In this document: in pieces, positions 46,871 through 54,874 of the stretch
Layout of the letters: each line of letters opens with the position of its first letter
Position numbering within the stretch: position 1 is the first letter of the stretch
Assembly: GCF_031200575.1 (NCBI RefSeq)
Contig: NZ_CP133597.1
Coordinates: 310,001 to 374,000, forward strand
Source: Ferroplasma sp.
GTDB taxonomy: Archaea > Thermoplasmatota > Thermoplasmata > Thermoplasmatales > Thermoplasmataceae
Length of the DNA: 64,000 bases
Direction of reading: 5' to 3'
Notes under the pieces: model-generated
Databases searched by the model: none
Seen by the model: only the letters and a program-made list of their open reading frames with translations
Told to the model about the DNA's origin: nothing
Made by a program: the position numbers and the translations under genes

Positions 46871-47566
46871 TTAATTCACCTCCTTCATTCTTGAAACCTT
46901 CTTTGCCTCATCAACATCCTCTTTCGGTGCATCCTTATAGGTAAGCCACCAGGCGTATCCCTTGTACTTTTTCATTCTTTCCGGTATATCAGCCATGGTT
47001 GCCGGCGGGGGATTTATGAAAGAGTTCCCTATTATTTCATTGTCAGGCCAGTTCGCAGGGGTTGCAACCTTGAACTTATCCACCATCTGCAGTGCCTTTA
47101 TCATACGCAGTATTTCAGATACGTTCCTCCCTATTTCCAGTGGATAGTATAATATTGCCCTTACAATGGATTTATCGTCTACTATGAATACAGCCCTTAC
47201 TGTGGATGTTGCAGATTCTGCATGGATCATTCCCAGTGACCTTGCAACATTACCCATAGGGTCTGCTATTATGGGGAACTTTACATCTATTTTCAGGTTG
47301 TCATGTATCCAGTTGATCCATTCCATATGCGATATCTTTGAATCAACACTGAGGCCTATAAGTTCTGTATTCAGCTTCTGGAATTCATCGCTTCTCTGTG
47401 CAAATGAGAAGAACTCTGTGGTGCACACCGGTGTAAAATCTCCGGGATGGCTGAACAGCATGAACCATTTTCCCTTGTAATCGTCCGGCAATTTCTTTGT
47501 TCCCTGTGTGGTTACAACTTCCATTTCTGGGAACTTCTCTCCTATCAAAGGCATTCTGTTTTCCAT
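46871..47566 (-). CDS. 1-Cys peroxiredoxin (Prx6/archaeal thioredoxin peroxidase type)
   Basis: 231 residues. Cys48 in [14 protein letters not shown] is the peroxidatic Cys; the second and third Cys used by archaeal relatives for disulfides are absent, so it is a 1-Cys form. The conserved Arg in [11 protein letters not shown] and the C-terminal [15 protein letters not shown] extension fit the long Prx6 branch. It reduces peroxides with an unknown thiol donor. First gene of a peroxide/iron operon. TTTTATA on this strand (plus-strand 47594-47600) lies about 31 nt upstream and is the likely promoter. Confidence 0.95.
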   Translation of the reverse strand: MENRMPLIGEKFPEMEVVTTQGTKKLPDDYKGKWFMLFSHPGDFTPVCTTEFFSFAQRSDEFQKLNTELIGLSVDSKISHMEWINWIHDNLKIDVKFPIIADPMGNVARSLGMIHAESATSTVRAVFIVDDKSIVRAILYYPLEIGRNVSEILRMIKALQMVDKFKVATPANWPDNEIIGNSFINPPPATMADIPERMKKYKGYAWWLTYKDAPKEDVDEAKKVSRMKEVN

Positions 47567-47632
47567 TGTTATCCATACTCAATTGGTTATAAGTATAAAA
47601 GTATTGTGTATTTGTTTAGTAAAATTATACAT

Positions 47633-47668
47633 TAAATAATAAATTAATGAACATTTGATTATTATTTA
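47633..47668. promoter_or_regulatory. Inverted repeat between peroxiredoxin and Lrp genes, operator candidate
   Basis: TAAATAATAA (47633-47642) and TTATTATTTA (47659-47668) form a perfect 10-bp inverted repeat with 16 nt between, in the 149-bp divergent promoter region. The spacing suits a dimer or tetramer such as an Lrp-type regulator, encoded next door. A/T-rich sequence makes chance matches easier, so support is moderate. Confidence 0.35.
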
Positions 47669-47715
47669 TAACTTTATAAACATAAATTTTTATTCTTTAA
47701 CATAATAGAGGTAAT

Positions 47716-48138
47716 ATGGCTGACAGGCTGGATATGGAAATAGCCAGGTATCTGCTTGACAATTCTAAGCTGTCAATAAGGGATCTGGGAAAGCTCTGTG
47801 GCGTAAGCCCTGGGACAATACGGAATCGTCTTCAGAAGATGGAAGGCGATAAGGAAATAATAGCATATACCACAAGGTTTCAGGTCAAAAAACTGGGCAT
47901 AGACGAGGCAATACTGGGACTCGACATCATGCCTGAACAGTATACAAAGACACTGGAAACACTAAAGGATTTCGTTTTTGTAAAGAGCTTATTTTCAACA
48001 TCTGGAGACCATTCTGCAATAGCGATAATTGTATCGGGGCTGTATGGAATGGATCTTAACCAGTGCATACTGGAAATAGAAAACACAGCCGGTGTAAGAA
48101 ATGTTTACCCCTCAATTGTAAACAGCACCCTGAAATAA
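47716..48138 (+). CDS. Lrp/AsnC family transcription regulator
   Basis: 140 residues. N-terminal helix-turn-helix LSIRDLGKLCGVSPGTIRNR (about 19-38), linker, and a C-terminal RAM domain (FVFVKSLFSTSGDHSAIAII). GAGGTAAT at 47707-47714 is a plausible ribosome site, so this gene has a short leader, unlike many neighbours. Divergence from the peroxiredoxin-EncFtn-KatG unit suggests it may regulate that unit or itself. Confidence 0.9.
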   Translation: MADRLDMEIARYLLDNSKLSIRDLGKLCGVSPGTIRNRLQKMEGDKEIIAYTTRFQVKKLGIDEAILGLDIMPEQYTKTLETLKDFVFVKSLFSTSGDHSAIAIIVSGLYGMDLNQCILEIENTAGVRNVYPSIVNSTLK

Positions 48139-48152
48139 ACTGCATAGATAGG

Positions 48153-48165
48153 TTTATAAATAAAG
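48153..48165 (+). promoter_or_regulatory. TATA box of rfcS (and probably tRNA-Ala)
   Basis: TTTATAAATAAAG is centred about 25 nt before the rfcS ATG at 48184. No separate promoter is obvious just before tRNA-Ala, which begins inside the rfcS stop codon, so the tRNA may be processed from the rfcS message. Confidence 0.55.
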
Positions 48166-48183
48166 TAATTATCAAAAAAAAGT

Positions 48184-49140
48184 ATGCTAAATATCTGGAC
48201 AGAAAAATACAGGCCAACAAAACTATCCGATGTCATAGGTGAAAAAGAAAATATCAACAGATTAAATGCCTATGTCAAAGATAAGAATATACCACATCTC
48301 ATATTTGCAGGTTCACAGGGCACAGGCAAAACATCTACTGCCATCGCACTTGCAATTTCATTATTTGGAGATTCATGGAAAGAAAATTTTATGGAATTGA
48401 ATGCATCAAATGACCGGGGCATAGATATTATAAGGGAAAATATCAAGAATTTTGCAAAGATAAGGCCATCCAACGATCTAGGCTTCAAGATAATATTTTT
48501 GGATGAGGCTGACCACCTGACAGGCGATGCCCAGGCAGCACTGAGAAGAACCATGGAAATGTTCTACAATACAACAAGATTCATATTCTCATGCAATTAC
48601 TCATCGAAGATTATACCACCGATCCAGTCAAGATGCGTTGTACTGAGGTTCAAGCCCATTGACCGTGAATCAATGAAGGGCAGGTTGAAGGATATAGCAT
48701 CGAAGGAGGGTTTTGAAATAGATGATGATTCCCTGGATGCCATATACGAGATTTCCGATGGGGATATGAGAAAGGCAATAAATATTCTCCAGGCTGTTAA
48801 ATTGTCAGGGAAGGTCAGTGCCACCGGAATATACGAAATTTCCGGTGAGGTAAATAGAGATGAGTTCAAGAATTTAATAAATATGGCAGTTGAAGGCAAT
48901 TTCAACGATGCCAGGAACTACCTTGACAAGATGCTCATTGAATACGGCCTTTCCGGGATAGATATAATAAAGGGTATGCACTCATCCATAAGGGCAGAGC
49001 ATATAGCACCTAAGCAGAAGCTTGCCATTATTATGGCACTGGCCGAGGCTGAATTCAGGATAGTAGAGGGTGGAACTGACAGCATACAGATGGATGCACT
49101 TCTTGCCCGGCTTTCCCACATCGGCAGTGAGATCAATTAG
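48184..49140 (+). CDS. rfcS: Replication factor C small subunit
   Basis: 318 residues. TEKYRPTKLSDVIGEKENI opens the clamp-loader core; Walker A is AGSQGTGKTSTAI, Walker B IIFLDEADHLT, and IIPPIQSRCVVLRF holds the SRC arginine finger. The C-terminal collar domain is complete. It loads PCNA on primed DNA with RfcL. The stop codon TAG at 49138-49140 shares its final G with the first base of tRNA-Ala. Confidence 0.97.
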   Translation: MLNIWTEKYRPTKLSDVIGEKENINRLNAYVKDKNIPHLIFAGSQGTGKTSTAIALAISLFGDSWKENFMELNASNDRGIDIIRENIKNFAKIRPSNDLGFKIIFLDEADHLTGDAQAALRRTMEMFYNTTRFIFSCNYSSKIIPPIQSRCVVLRFKPIDRESMKGRLKDIASKEGFEIDDDSLDAIYEISDGDMRKAINILQAVKLSGKVSATGIYEISGEVNRDEFKNLINMAVEGNFNDARNYLDKMLIEYGLSGIDIIKGMHSSIRAEHIAPKQKLAIIMALAEAEFRIVEGGTDSIQMDALLARLSHIGSEIN

Positions 49141-49211
49141 GGCCGGTAGATCAGCGGTAGATCGCTTGCTTCGCAAGCAAGAGGGCTCGGGTTCAAATCC
49201 CGACCGGTCCA
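49140..49211 (+). tRNA. tRNA-Ala (anticodon CGC)
   Basis: Cloverleaf complete: acceptor GGGCCGG/CCGGTCC with one G-U; D-stem GATC/GATC; anticodon stem CTTGC/GCAAG with loop TTCGCAA, anticodon CGC; T-stem TCGGG/CCCGA with TTCAAAT; discriminator A. It starts on the last base of the rfcS stop codon. Its 3' end is duplicated 805 bp downstream, marking it as an integration target. Confidence 0.95.
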
Positions 49212-49213
49212 TT
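49197..49213 (+). repeat. attL: 17-bp direct repeat at the tRNA-Ala 3' end
   Basis: ATCCCGACCGGTCCATT covers the T-arm 3' strand, the acceptor 3' strand, the discriminator and two following bases. The identical 17 bp recur at 50002-50018 in the same orientation. This is the layout left by site-specific integration into a tRNA gene. Confidence 0.75.
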
Positions 49214-49220
49214 CTGTAGC

Positions 49221-49628
49221 TCATATCTCAATAACTTGTACGCCCATCTTCTTGCATTTTTTGGACAGGGTCTTATCAAAAGTCACTAAGGGTACATTTC
49301 TTGAATGTGCGTCAAAGGCGATTATCCAATCGTTGAAATCCCTGAAAGTGAGGCCGTTTTCAGCAATGAATGTAGACGCCCCTTCGAGCATGCCCCTCGA
49401 TAGCCAGGAAACTGTGAAGTAATCGCTGTGCAATAACTCTTCAAGCTTCATCTGAACACTTTCATTGTCTAGTCCGTATCTAGGAAGCACGAAGCCAAGT
49501 TCAATGATCGAAAGCGAATTTATCAGGGGATCCCCAGACTTATCGATAATCTTACTTGCATTGTCATGATGTGGGGAATTTTCTATAGAGTCATATACCA
49601 GAACATTTGTGTCAACCAGTATTGTCAT
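49221..49628 (-). CDS. vapC: VapC-type PIN-domain ribonuclease toxin
   Basis: 135 residues. Asp6 (LVDTNVLVYDS), Glu43 (SLSIIELGFV), Asp97/Asp100 (TFRDFNDWIIAFDA) and Asp118 (VTFDKTLSK) are the acidic metal-binding residues of PIN nucleases. VapC toxins cut tRNA or rRNA. The start overlaps the vapB stop by 4 bp, the standard antitoxin-toxin arrangement. The gene is inside the segment bracketed by the att repeats. Confidence 0.9.
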   Translation of the reverse strand: MTILVDTNVLVYDSIENSPHHDNASKIIDKSGDPLINSLSIIELGFVLPRYGLDNESVQMKLEELLHSDYFTVSWLSRGMLEGASTFIAENGLTFRDFNDWIIAFDAHSRNVPLVTFDKTLSKKCKKMGVQVIEI

Positions 49629-49861
49629 TTACTGCTCTCCTCCCATCCCTTTCTTATCTCGTTGTCCGCATCGAGCGATGCAAGGTCTTCCCGGACCTTG
49701 AACACGATTCGCTTTCCACTTTTCCTCGCATCTGCTTTTTTATTCCTAAGGCGCTGGTTAATGATTTTTGATATATTCTTGGTGCTGCCATACTTTTCTA
49801 TTGATTCTTTGACTATTTCTGCATAGATTTCATCATCAAGATTAATCGTAGTTTTGACCAT
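49625..49861 (-). CDS. vapB: VapB-type antitoxin, ribbon-helix-helix
   Basis: 78 residues from ATG at plus-strand 49861. VKTTINLDDEIYAEIVKESI is a ribbon-helix-helix start and GSTKNISKIINQRLRNKK the helix pair; the acidic C-terminus (EDLASLDADNEIRKGWEE) is what neutralises the toxin in relatives. A longer start at 49882 is possible, but a TATA-like ATGTTTATAT lies about 24 nt before 49861, favouring the shorter, leaderless form. Co-transcribed with vapC and probably autoregulated. Confidence 0.85.
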   Translation of the reverse strand: MVKTTINLDDEIYAEIVKESIEKYGSTKNISKIINQRLRNKKADARKSGKRIVFKVREDLASLDADNEIRKGWEESSK

Positions 49862-49997
49862 GAACATTGATTGTGTTGACATATAAACATTTAACGGTTA
49901 ACTGGCGTAGGAAAACAACTCAACAAAAACACTCCACTAACTTCATACTATTGCCAGTCTTGAAGTTCTCTGTCAAGGTATTCGCTTAAAACTTTAA

Positions 49998-50216
49998 TCA
50001 GATCCCGACCGGTCCATTTCGTAAACTTTGTTTGCACTGAATTTCTATGGATTTTTTAAATTTCCTTTCATGGCTTAAATCTGATTCTAACCAGAGAATA
50101 CTGTCATAATACCCCCACCTGATCAATCCACTTTGAAGACTATAAATCGATATTCTTAAAGGCTGTTCAAGTTCTGGAAGTACAACAACCATTTCCATGC
50201 TTGAAACCCAGCTCAA
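49998..50216 (-). pseudogene. Truncated ORF that reads into the att repeat
   Basis: A 72-codon frame with TTG start contains protein-like text (LRISIYSLQSGLIRWGYYDS, ESDLSHERKFKKSIEI) and ends only because it enters the att repeat, where the translation becomes NGPVGI and stops. It looks like a gene whose 3' part was replaced on integration, or simply an open frame; the family is not recognised. This stretch and the rest of 49883-50408 hold no other gene. Confidence 0.3.
50002..50018 (+). repeat. attR: second copy of the tRNA-Ala 3' end
   Basis: An exact copy of 49197-49213 with no tRNA attached. It closes an 805-bp segment whose only genes are vapBC. No integrase gene is present, so the element is either a remnant, mobilised in trans, or a TA-only cassette. 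Confidence 0.75.
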
Positions 50217-50408
50217 ACACCAAATATTCCCTAGATATTTCTATGCCATCTTAGATCTGGATAGTTTAAAGTTAAACAAACCTAAAGAGATTATATAACA
50301 TATACTTTATATAAACATATATTCCCTCATTAATCATAAAAAATCGACCAAATTTTGACTATCCTCAAAAAATCAAAAAGTTTAATATATATGGCTAATT
50401 AAGAAAAT

Positions 50409-50924
50409 ATGATTACGGTGATCGGATCAATTGATAATGCATCCATATGGGATACGACCTACCATCTTATATTCACAAAGGAGGAAATATACCAATTCCT
50501 GGTAATGGATAAAAAAGAGAGGCGCTCGGATTTGTATTATTCATATATGGGTAATCCTTCCAGAATGGTCCCCGTGGAAGGCGAGATTTCAAATTATAAG
50601 GTAAATCAGGATGCTGTTAGAAACCTGGTTACAGAAAATCTAGAAAGAGGAAAAGAAATAGAAGCCAATCTTGAATCAAAACTAAAGGAAGTACCCCCAA
50701 AATTCACAGTTATCCAGTGTTCGAGTATTGATAGAGTTGAACTCACAAACGGAACTCCATTTTCCTTACCCCACCTTTTACTGGAATCAAAGGGAGAAAA
50801 AATTAAATTTCACCTTGTACACAATAATTTCAAGGGAAGGGGAAAGCTGCAAGATGAGGTATTTTTAAGTTATGAAAATATCCTGCGGGAAATATTTGGT
50901 GATAAGCTTACTGTTAAGAATTAG
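50409..50924 (+). CDS. Unrecognised 171-residue protein
   Basis: Mixed beta-strand/helix protein without membrane helices. It starts MITVIGSIDNASIWDTTYHL and ends YENILREIFGDKLTVKN. The pattern IDRVELTNGTPFSLPHLLLE then GEKIKFHLVHNNF resembles the strand order of small pleckstrin-homology-like domains, but this is a weak impression. TTTAATATATATGG about 17-30 nt before the ATG may be its promoter. It is the first of three unrecognised genes behind the att repeat; the next is convergent and overlaps by 11 bp. Confidence 0.6.
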   Translation: MITVIGSIDNASIWDTTYHLIFTKEEIYQFLVMDKKERRSDLYYSYMGNPSRMVPVEGEISNYKVNQDAVRNLVTENLERGKEIEANLESKLKEVPPKFTVIQCSSIDRVELTNGTPFSLPHLLLESKGEKIKFHLVHNNFKGRGKLQDEVFLSYENILREIFGDKLTVKN

Positions 50925-51486
50925 CCTTTAGCGCCATGTAACTTGCGACATACCTAATTATTTTTCTTTTACAGAACGGACAGGTCACTTTATCTGCAGC
51001 CTCTACCTTCACTTCTTCTCCCAGTGCTTTTTCTAATTCTTTGAAAGTACCATAAAAAGAACTGAGTAATCCACGGTTTCCAATAAAAATTTTGAATGAA
51101 AAATAATTCTTGCTTTCGATCTCAAATTCATCAATATAGGATTCGATCCCGTATTCCTCCCCAACATCATTGAGATATTTTTCCAATTCATTTCCCAGTC
51201 TGTCACTGGCATCTCCCTGGTCAATTCTTGCATTAACATTCCTGACAATTTCTGATTTTTCCTTTTCAGTTAATGTTTTCATCATTTCGACTATATTCTC
51301 TCTGTCTATGTGAATATCTGAATCATAATAATTAATTCTGGTCTCAGGAAAGAATTGAATCTGATCAAACAATCCATCATAAGTTTTAGACTTCTGGCAG
51401 TACCCGGATAAATAATCAGAAATATCGCTTTTAAGATCCTTACGTTTCTTCTTATCGGCTAAACGCCTTCTGCCTCTATATTGCAA
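50914..51486 (-). CDS. Unrecognised charged protein with C-terminal half zinc knuckle
   Basis: 190 residues, very basic start (QYRGRRRLADKKKRKDLK), acidic middle, and VTCPFCKRKIIRYVASYM near the C-terminus: a single C-x2-C knuckle that would need a partner for zinc. ENIVEMMKTLTEKEKSEIVR is helical. It overlaps the upstream gene of the same strand by 28 bp and the convergent gene by 11 bp. No family recognised; nucleic-acid binding is a guess from charge and knuckle only. Confidence 0.55.
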   Translation of the reverse strand: MQYRGRRRLADKKKRKDLKSDISDYLSGYCQKSKTYDGLFDQIQFFPETRINYYDSDIHIDRENIVEMMKTLTEKEKSEIVRNVNARIDQGDASDRLGNELEKYLNDVGEEYGIESYIDEFEIESKNYFSFKIFIGNRGLLSSFYGTFKELEKALGEEVKVEAADKVTCPFCKRKIIRYVASYMALKANS

Positions 51487-51731
51487 AATCCTGGCTTTAC
51501 CTCTTCAGTATCCAGCCCCTCTGCCAGAATCAACTGTGCCACTTCGTTTCCAGATGTCCATCCATAGGCTGTTAGTACCGAATCTGTTTGTCCCTCCAGT
51601 ATCCTGATAAACTTATTTATGTCCTGATCTGGACCCACATCAGGGTCAATATGGAACAGGAGTTGTGCAGTTGAAATGCCCTTCTTACGTTTATTTTTAT
51701 CTTTGCTGATATACAGCATTTTTATGTTCAT
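51459..51731 (-). CDS. Unrecognised 90-residue protein
   Basis: A small soluble protein with basic N-terminus (KDKNKRKKG) and acidic rest (HIDPDVGPDQDINKFIRILE, LAEGLDTEEVKPG). It overlaps the downstream gene's start by 28 bp, so the two are probably translated together. No motif recognised. It lies at the far edge of the accessory region, before the proline racemase family gene. Confidence 0.45.
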   Translation of the reverse strand: MNIKMLYISKDKNKRKKGISTAQLLFHIDPDVGPDQDINKFIRILEGQTDSVLTAYGWTSGNEVAQLILAEGLDTEEVKPGFCNIEAEGV

Positions 51732-51845
51732 CCATCTGTAATCCGCCCTATAATTGATTCTAATAATAATTCTGGAATATAAAAACTATGCCTGTTATCT
51801 GCTTATAGTCAAGAATAATCTATTGCACCATTCCAACCATAACCA

Positions 51846-52838
51846 TCACTGTACAAGAAATCCATGTTTCAATGGATCTTCAGGATTCACTATAATTTTG
51901 CATAGCTGTGTAATCCATGCCCTTCCTGTAATTTCCGGCACAATGATAATATTGCCGTTAACCTTTTCAGATGAGATTATTCTGCACGTAAATCTGGACC
52001 CTATTATGGATTCATTGGTGTACTGCCCGTTCACATCCAGTTTTCCATCATGGACAAGCAATGCAGCCCTTGCAGCTGTACCTGTTCCACATGGAGACCT
52101 GTCAAAGCTATTCCCTGCAAAGGTAACAACTGCACGGTAATCGTGCCTGCTATCTGTAATCATCGCTAAAGGCTCGAGATTTTTTTTACTATCCCGGTAC
52201 ATCTCCCTGATGGTCTGCTTTGATTTTTCCCTGATGATTTTTCCGTATTCCAGAAGTTTTCCTATGTTTGCAGGTTCAACACCAATTCCTAAAGAATCAG
52301 ACTCCACTATGGCATAGAAATTGCCACCGTATGATATGTTTACAGGTATGCTTTTTCCCTCAATGTCTATGCTGATTTTCTTTACAAAATAGGATTTTAC
52401 ATCCACTATGGATACTGAGACCGGTTCTCCATTCTCTACCCTCACCCTTGCCTTCACCGTACCTGCCACGGTATCATATGTAATTACTTTTTCACTTCCT
52501 TCATATTCAACATATCCAAGTGCAACCAGTGCGGTGCTTACGCCTATTGTGGCATGCCCGCACATATCCAGATATGAATCTGTTGTCGGGTATATTACCG
52601 TGTAGTTGCTTCCCGGATTTACCGGAGGAAGCAGCACAGCACCGAACTGGTCCTTGTGCCCCCTGGGCTCCTGAAGTAAAGTTGTCCTTATATAATCATA
52701 GTGCTGGATGAAATAGTTCCTTACTGATAATGCGTCCGGCAGATTTTTAGGTATATCATTCCAGAAAATTATACGTGTGGGTTCACCCTCAGTATGTGTA
52801 TCTATAACATCAAGGGTTAATTCAGATTTGAGGCTCAT
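51846..52838 (-). CDS. Proline racemase/4-hydroxyproline epimerase family
   Basis: 330 residues. Both catalytic cysteines are present: Cys93 in DMCGHATIG and Cys250 in RSPCGTGTAARAA. Retention of both argues for a racemase or epimerase; the related trans-3-hydroxyproline dehydratases replace the first by Ser or Thr. Substrate may be proline or hydroxyproline, fitting the peptide-using gene set and the cyclodeaminase family gene at 41128. Start ATG at 52838; the gene is preceded by a small gap with a TATA-like TTTAAGAA. Confidence 0.93.
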   Translation of the reverse strand: MSLKSELTLDVIDTHTEGEPTRIIFWNDIPKNLPDALSVRNYFIQHYDYIRTTLLQEPRGHKDQFGAVLLPPVNPGSNYTVIYPTTDSYLDMCGHATIGVSTALVALGYVEYEGSEKVITYDTVAGTVKARVRVENGEPVSVSIVDVKSYFVKKISIDIEGKSIPVNISYGGNFYAIVESDSLGIGVEPANIGKLLEYGKIIREKSKQTIREMYRDSKKNLEPLAMITDSRHDYRAVVTFAGNSFDRSPCGTGTAARAALLVHDGKLDVNGQYTNESIIGSRFTCRIISSEKVNGNIIIVPEITGRAWITQLCKIIVNPEDPLKHGFLVQ

Positions 52839-52879
52839 GATATTGAAATTATTGCTTTCTTAAATAGTTTGGGATGCAT

Positions 52880-53482
52880 CTAAAATAACTGGCCCTTTAT
52901 TAAAATATAATAAAGCATCTGCACCGCTAAAATAGCTATCGGGGTTAATACCAGCAACATCTCATAATTATTCTCGATATCCAGGCCTGTTAATGATAGG
53001 ATGCCGGTAAATAGATATATCGTAGAACTGAAAGCTATTAGATTCCTGTTCTTCAGGTAAATTTTATTTCCACGGGTTTTTAATCTTTTAGAGAGTATGG
53101 CTATGTAAATCATTACCGGAACTATATACTGAGGATCATCCACATCTATGTTTACCTCTTTTCTGAAAACATTGATAAAAGCTACCTCTGTTTCTCCTGA
53201 AAAGATATAAAAATTTATTTTGTTCATCTTTAAATTTTTAAGCCCCTCACGATCAATATTGAAAGTTTTCCCTTCATATTCCATTACAGAATTCTTTTTA
53301 ACATATCCCTCTTCAAGATAATTATGCCTTATTATGTACACTCCATTTTCAAGTGAGAGACTGATATTGATGCTGCCTTCTATAGAAATTTCCCTCCAGC
53401 GGTTTTCCTGTATAATTTCTGCAGAGAAGCCATTCTCCCCCGTGATTTTTCGGTTTTCATATGTATATATTTCCTCAGGCAT
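52880..53482 (-). CDS. Membrane-anchored protein with beta-rich N-terminal domain, unrecognised
   Basis: 200 residues. The first 110 are beta-rich and soluble (SIEGSINISLSLENGVYIIRH, MEYEGKTFNIDREGLKNL, NKINFYIFSGETEVAFINVF); the rest contains three hydrophobic segments (about 117-130, 147-163, 174-195). The outline recalls tubby/scramblase-like proteins but is not enough for a call. Separated from both neighbours by short spacers. Confidence 0.6.
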   Translation of the reverse strand: MPEEIYTYENRKITGENGFSAEIIQENRWREISIEGSINISLSLENGVYIIRHNYLEEGYVKKNSVMEYEGKTFNIDREGLKNLKMNKINFYIFSGETEVAFINVFRKEVNIDVDDPQYIVPVMIYIAILSKRLKTRGNKIYLKNRNLIAFSSTIYLFTGILSLTGLDIENNYEMLLVLTPIAILAVQMLYYILIKGQLF

Positions 53483-53558
53483 TCTATATGTTTTATAATT
53501 TCAGGGTAAATAAATTTAATCACAATTTTCAGAAGAAAATATAAAAATAAATGTTGAA

Positions 53559-54716
53559 CTATTTATTAAGAATGCTCATTGCCGCCTCTTTCAGTATTCT
53601 GGCTCCTGTATATAGCTGATCCTCATCCACATCAAATGTGGGAGAGTGATTTGGTGAATTTATCCCTTTCTTAACATTCTTGGCACCGAAGAAATAATAG
53701 GCTCCCGGTATCTTCTGGAGGTAGTATGCAAAATCTTCCCCGCCCATATCCGGCTTCGGATGTTCGATATTCTCCTTTCCCAAAATTTTTTCAGCCACCT
53801 CTTCTATATCTCTGGATATTTTTTCATTATTTATTAAAACAGGGTAACCTTTCTTATATTCATACTCATATTCTATTCCATAGGTTGATTTCAATCCCTC
53901 CAAGACATCTTTAATTCTTTTTATTATCTTTTCCTGCACCTCCAGGCTGAACGTTCTCACTGTACCCGTTAGTTTGGAATGTGCAGCTATTATGTTATAT
54001 CTATATCCTGCATTTATGGTTCCAACTGTTATCACTGCAGGGTCCCTGGGGTCTATTTCCCTGGATACTATAGTATTCAGCATTTCTACCAGGTGTGCAG
54101 TGATATATATGGCATCTATTGCATCCTGCGGGGCAGAACCATGTCCGCCCTTTCCATGTACTGTGATATCAAACTCATCAGCATTTGCCATCATCTCCTT
54201 ATAGTATATTGCCACATGGCCGGCTGGCAGAAATCCCATTATATGCTGTCCGATGATGTAATCAACATTATCAAGTGCACCGTGTTTTATCATATCCACG
54301 GCACCTCCTGGAGGCAATTCCTCAGCAGGCTGGAAAATCAGCCTTATATTCCCATTCAATTTTTCCTTATCTGCAATAAGCATTTTGGCTGCGCCCAGAA
54401 GCATTGCCATGTGTGTATCATGACCGCAGGCATGCATAACTCCCTCATTCCTGGATACATACTGCACCTTATTTTCCTCTGTTACCGGTAATGCATCTAT
54501 ATCTGCCCTGATTGCCACGGTTTTGTTTCCCTTCCCCTTTATATCTGCTATTATTCCTGTTTCGGTTATCCTTTTAGGGGCAAGGCCCATTGCCTTCAGC
54601 TCCTCCTCAATTTTATCTGCTGTCTTATATTCTTTGAAGCTCAGTTCAGGATATTCATGAAAATATTCCCTGGTCTTTATTATATATTCATCTATTTCCA
54701 TAGGTAATAAATTCAA
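53559..54716 (-). CDS. M20 family metallo-amidohydrolase/carboxypeptidase
   Basis: 385 residues. Metal-binding Cys97/His99 in VMHACGHDTHM, catalytic Glu in FQPAEELPPGGAV (132-133), a later His in IIGQHIMG and the C-terminal NHSPTFDVDED are the family pattern of hippurate hydrolase/thermostable carboxypeptidase enzymes. It splits N-acyl or peptide bonds at a C-terminal amino acid. A near relative lies at 58198 on the same strand. Confidence 0.94.
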   Translation of the reverse strand: MNLLPMEIDEYIIKTREYFHEYPELSFKEYKTADKIEEELKAMGLAPKRITETGIIADIKGKGNKTVAIRADIDALPVTEENKVQYVSRNEGVMHACGHDTHMAMLLGAAKMLIADKEKLNGNIRLIFQPAEELPPGGAVDMIKHGALDNVDYIIGQHIMGFLPAGHVAIYYKEMMANADEFDITVHGKGGHGSAPQDAIDAIYITAHLVEMLNTIVSREIDPRDPAVITVGTINAGYRYNIIAAHSKLTGTVRTFSLEVQEKIIKRIKDVLEGLKSTYGIEYEYEYKKGYPVLINNEKISRDIEEVAEKILGKENIEHPKPDMGGEDFAYYLQKIPGAYYFFGAKNVKKGINSPNHSPTFDVDEDQLYTGARILKEAAMSILNK

Positions 54717-54874
54717 TAAGGCATATTAATTATTTTGATTTAAAACCGGCAAATCGGTAAAAACAATTTCTGAATATGTTACCATGCTTGCTTATGCACA
54801 AATCTCTGTATTCATTACCCTGAACCTGAATATTTATCACAAAAAAATTGTGTCGAGTAATATAAAAATAAAAA

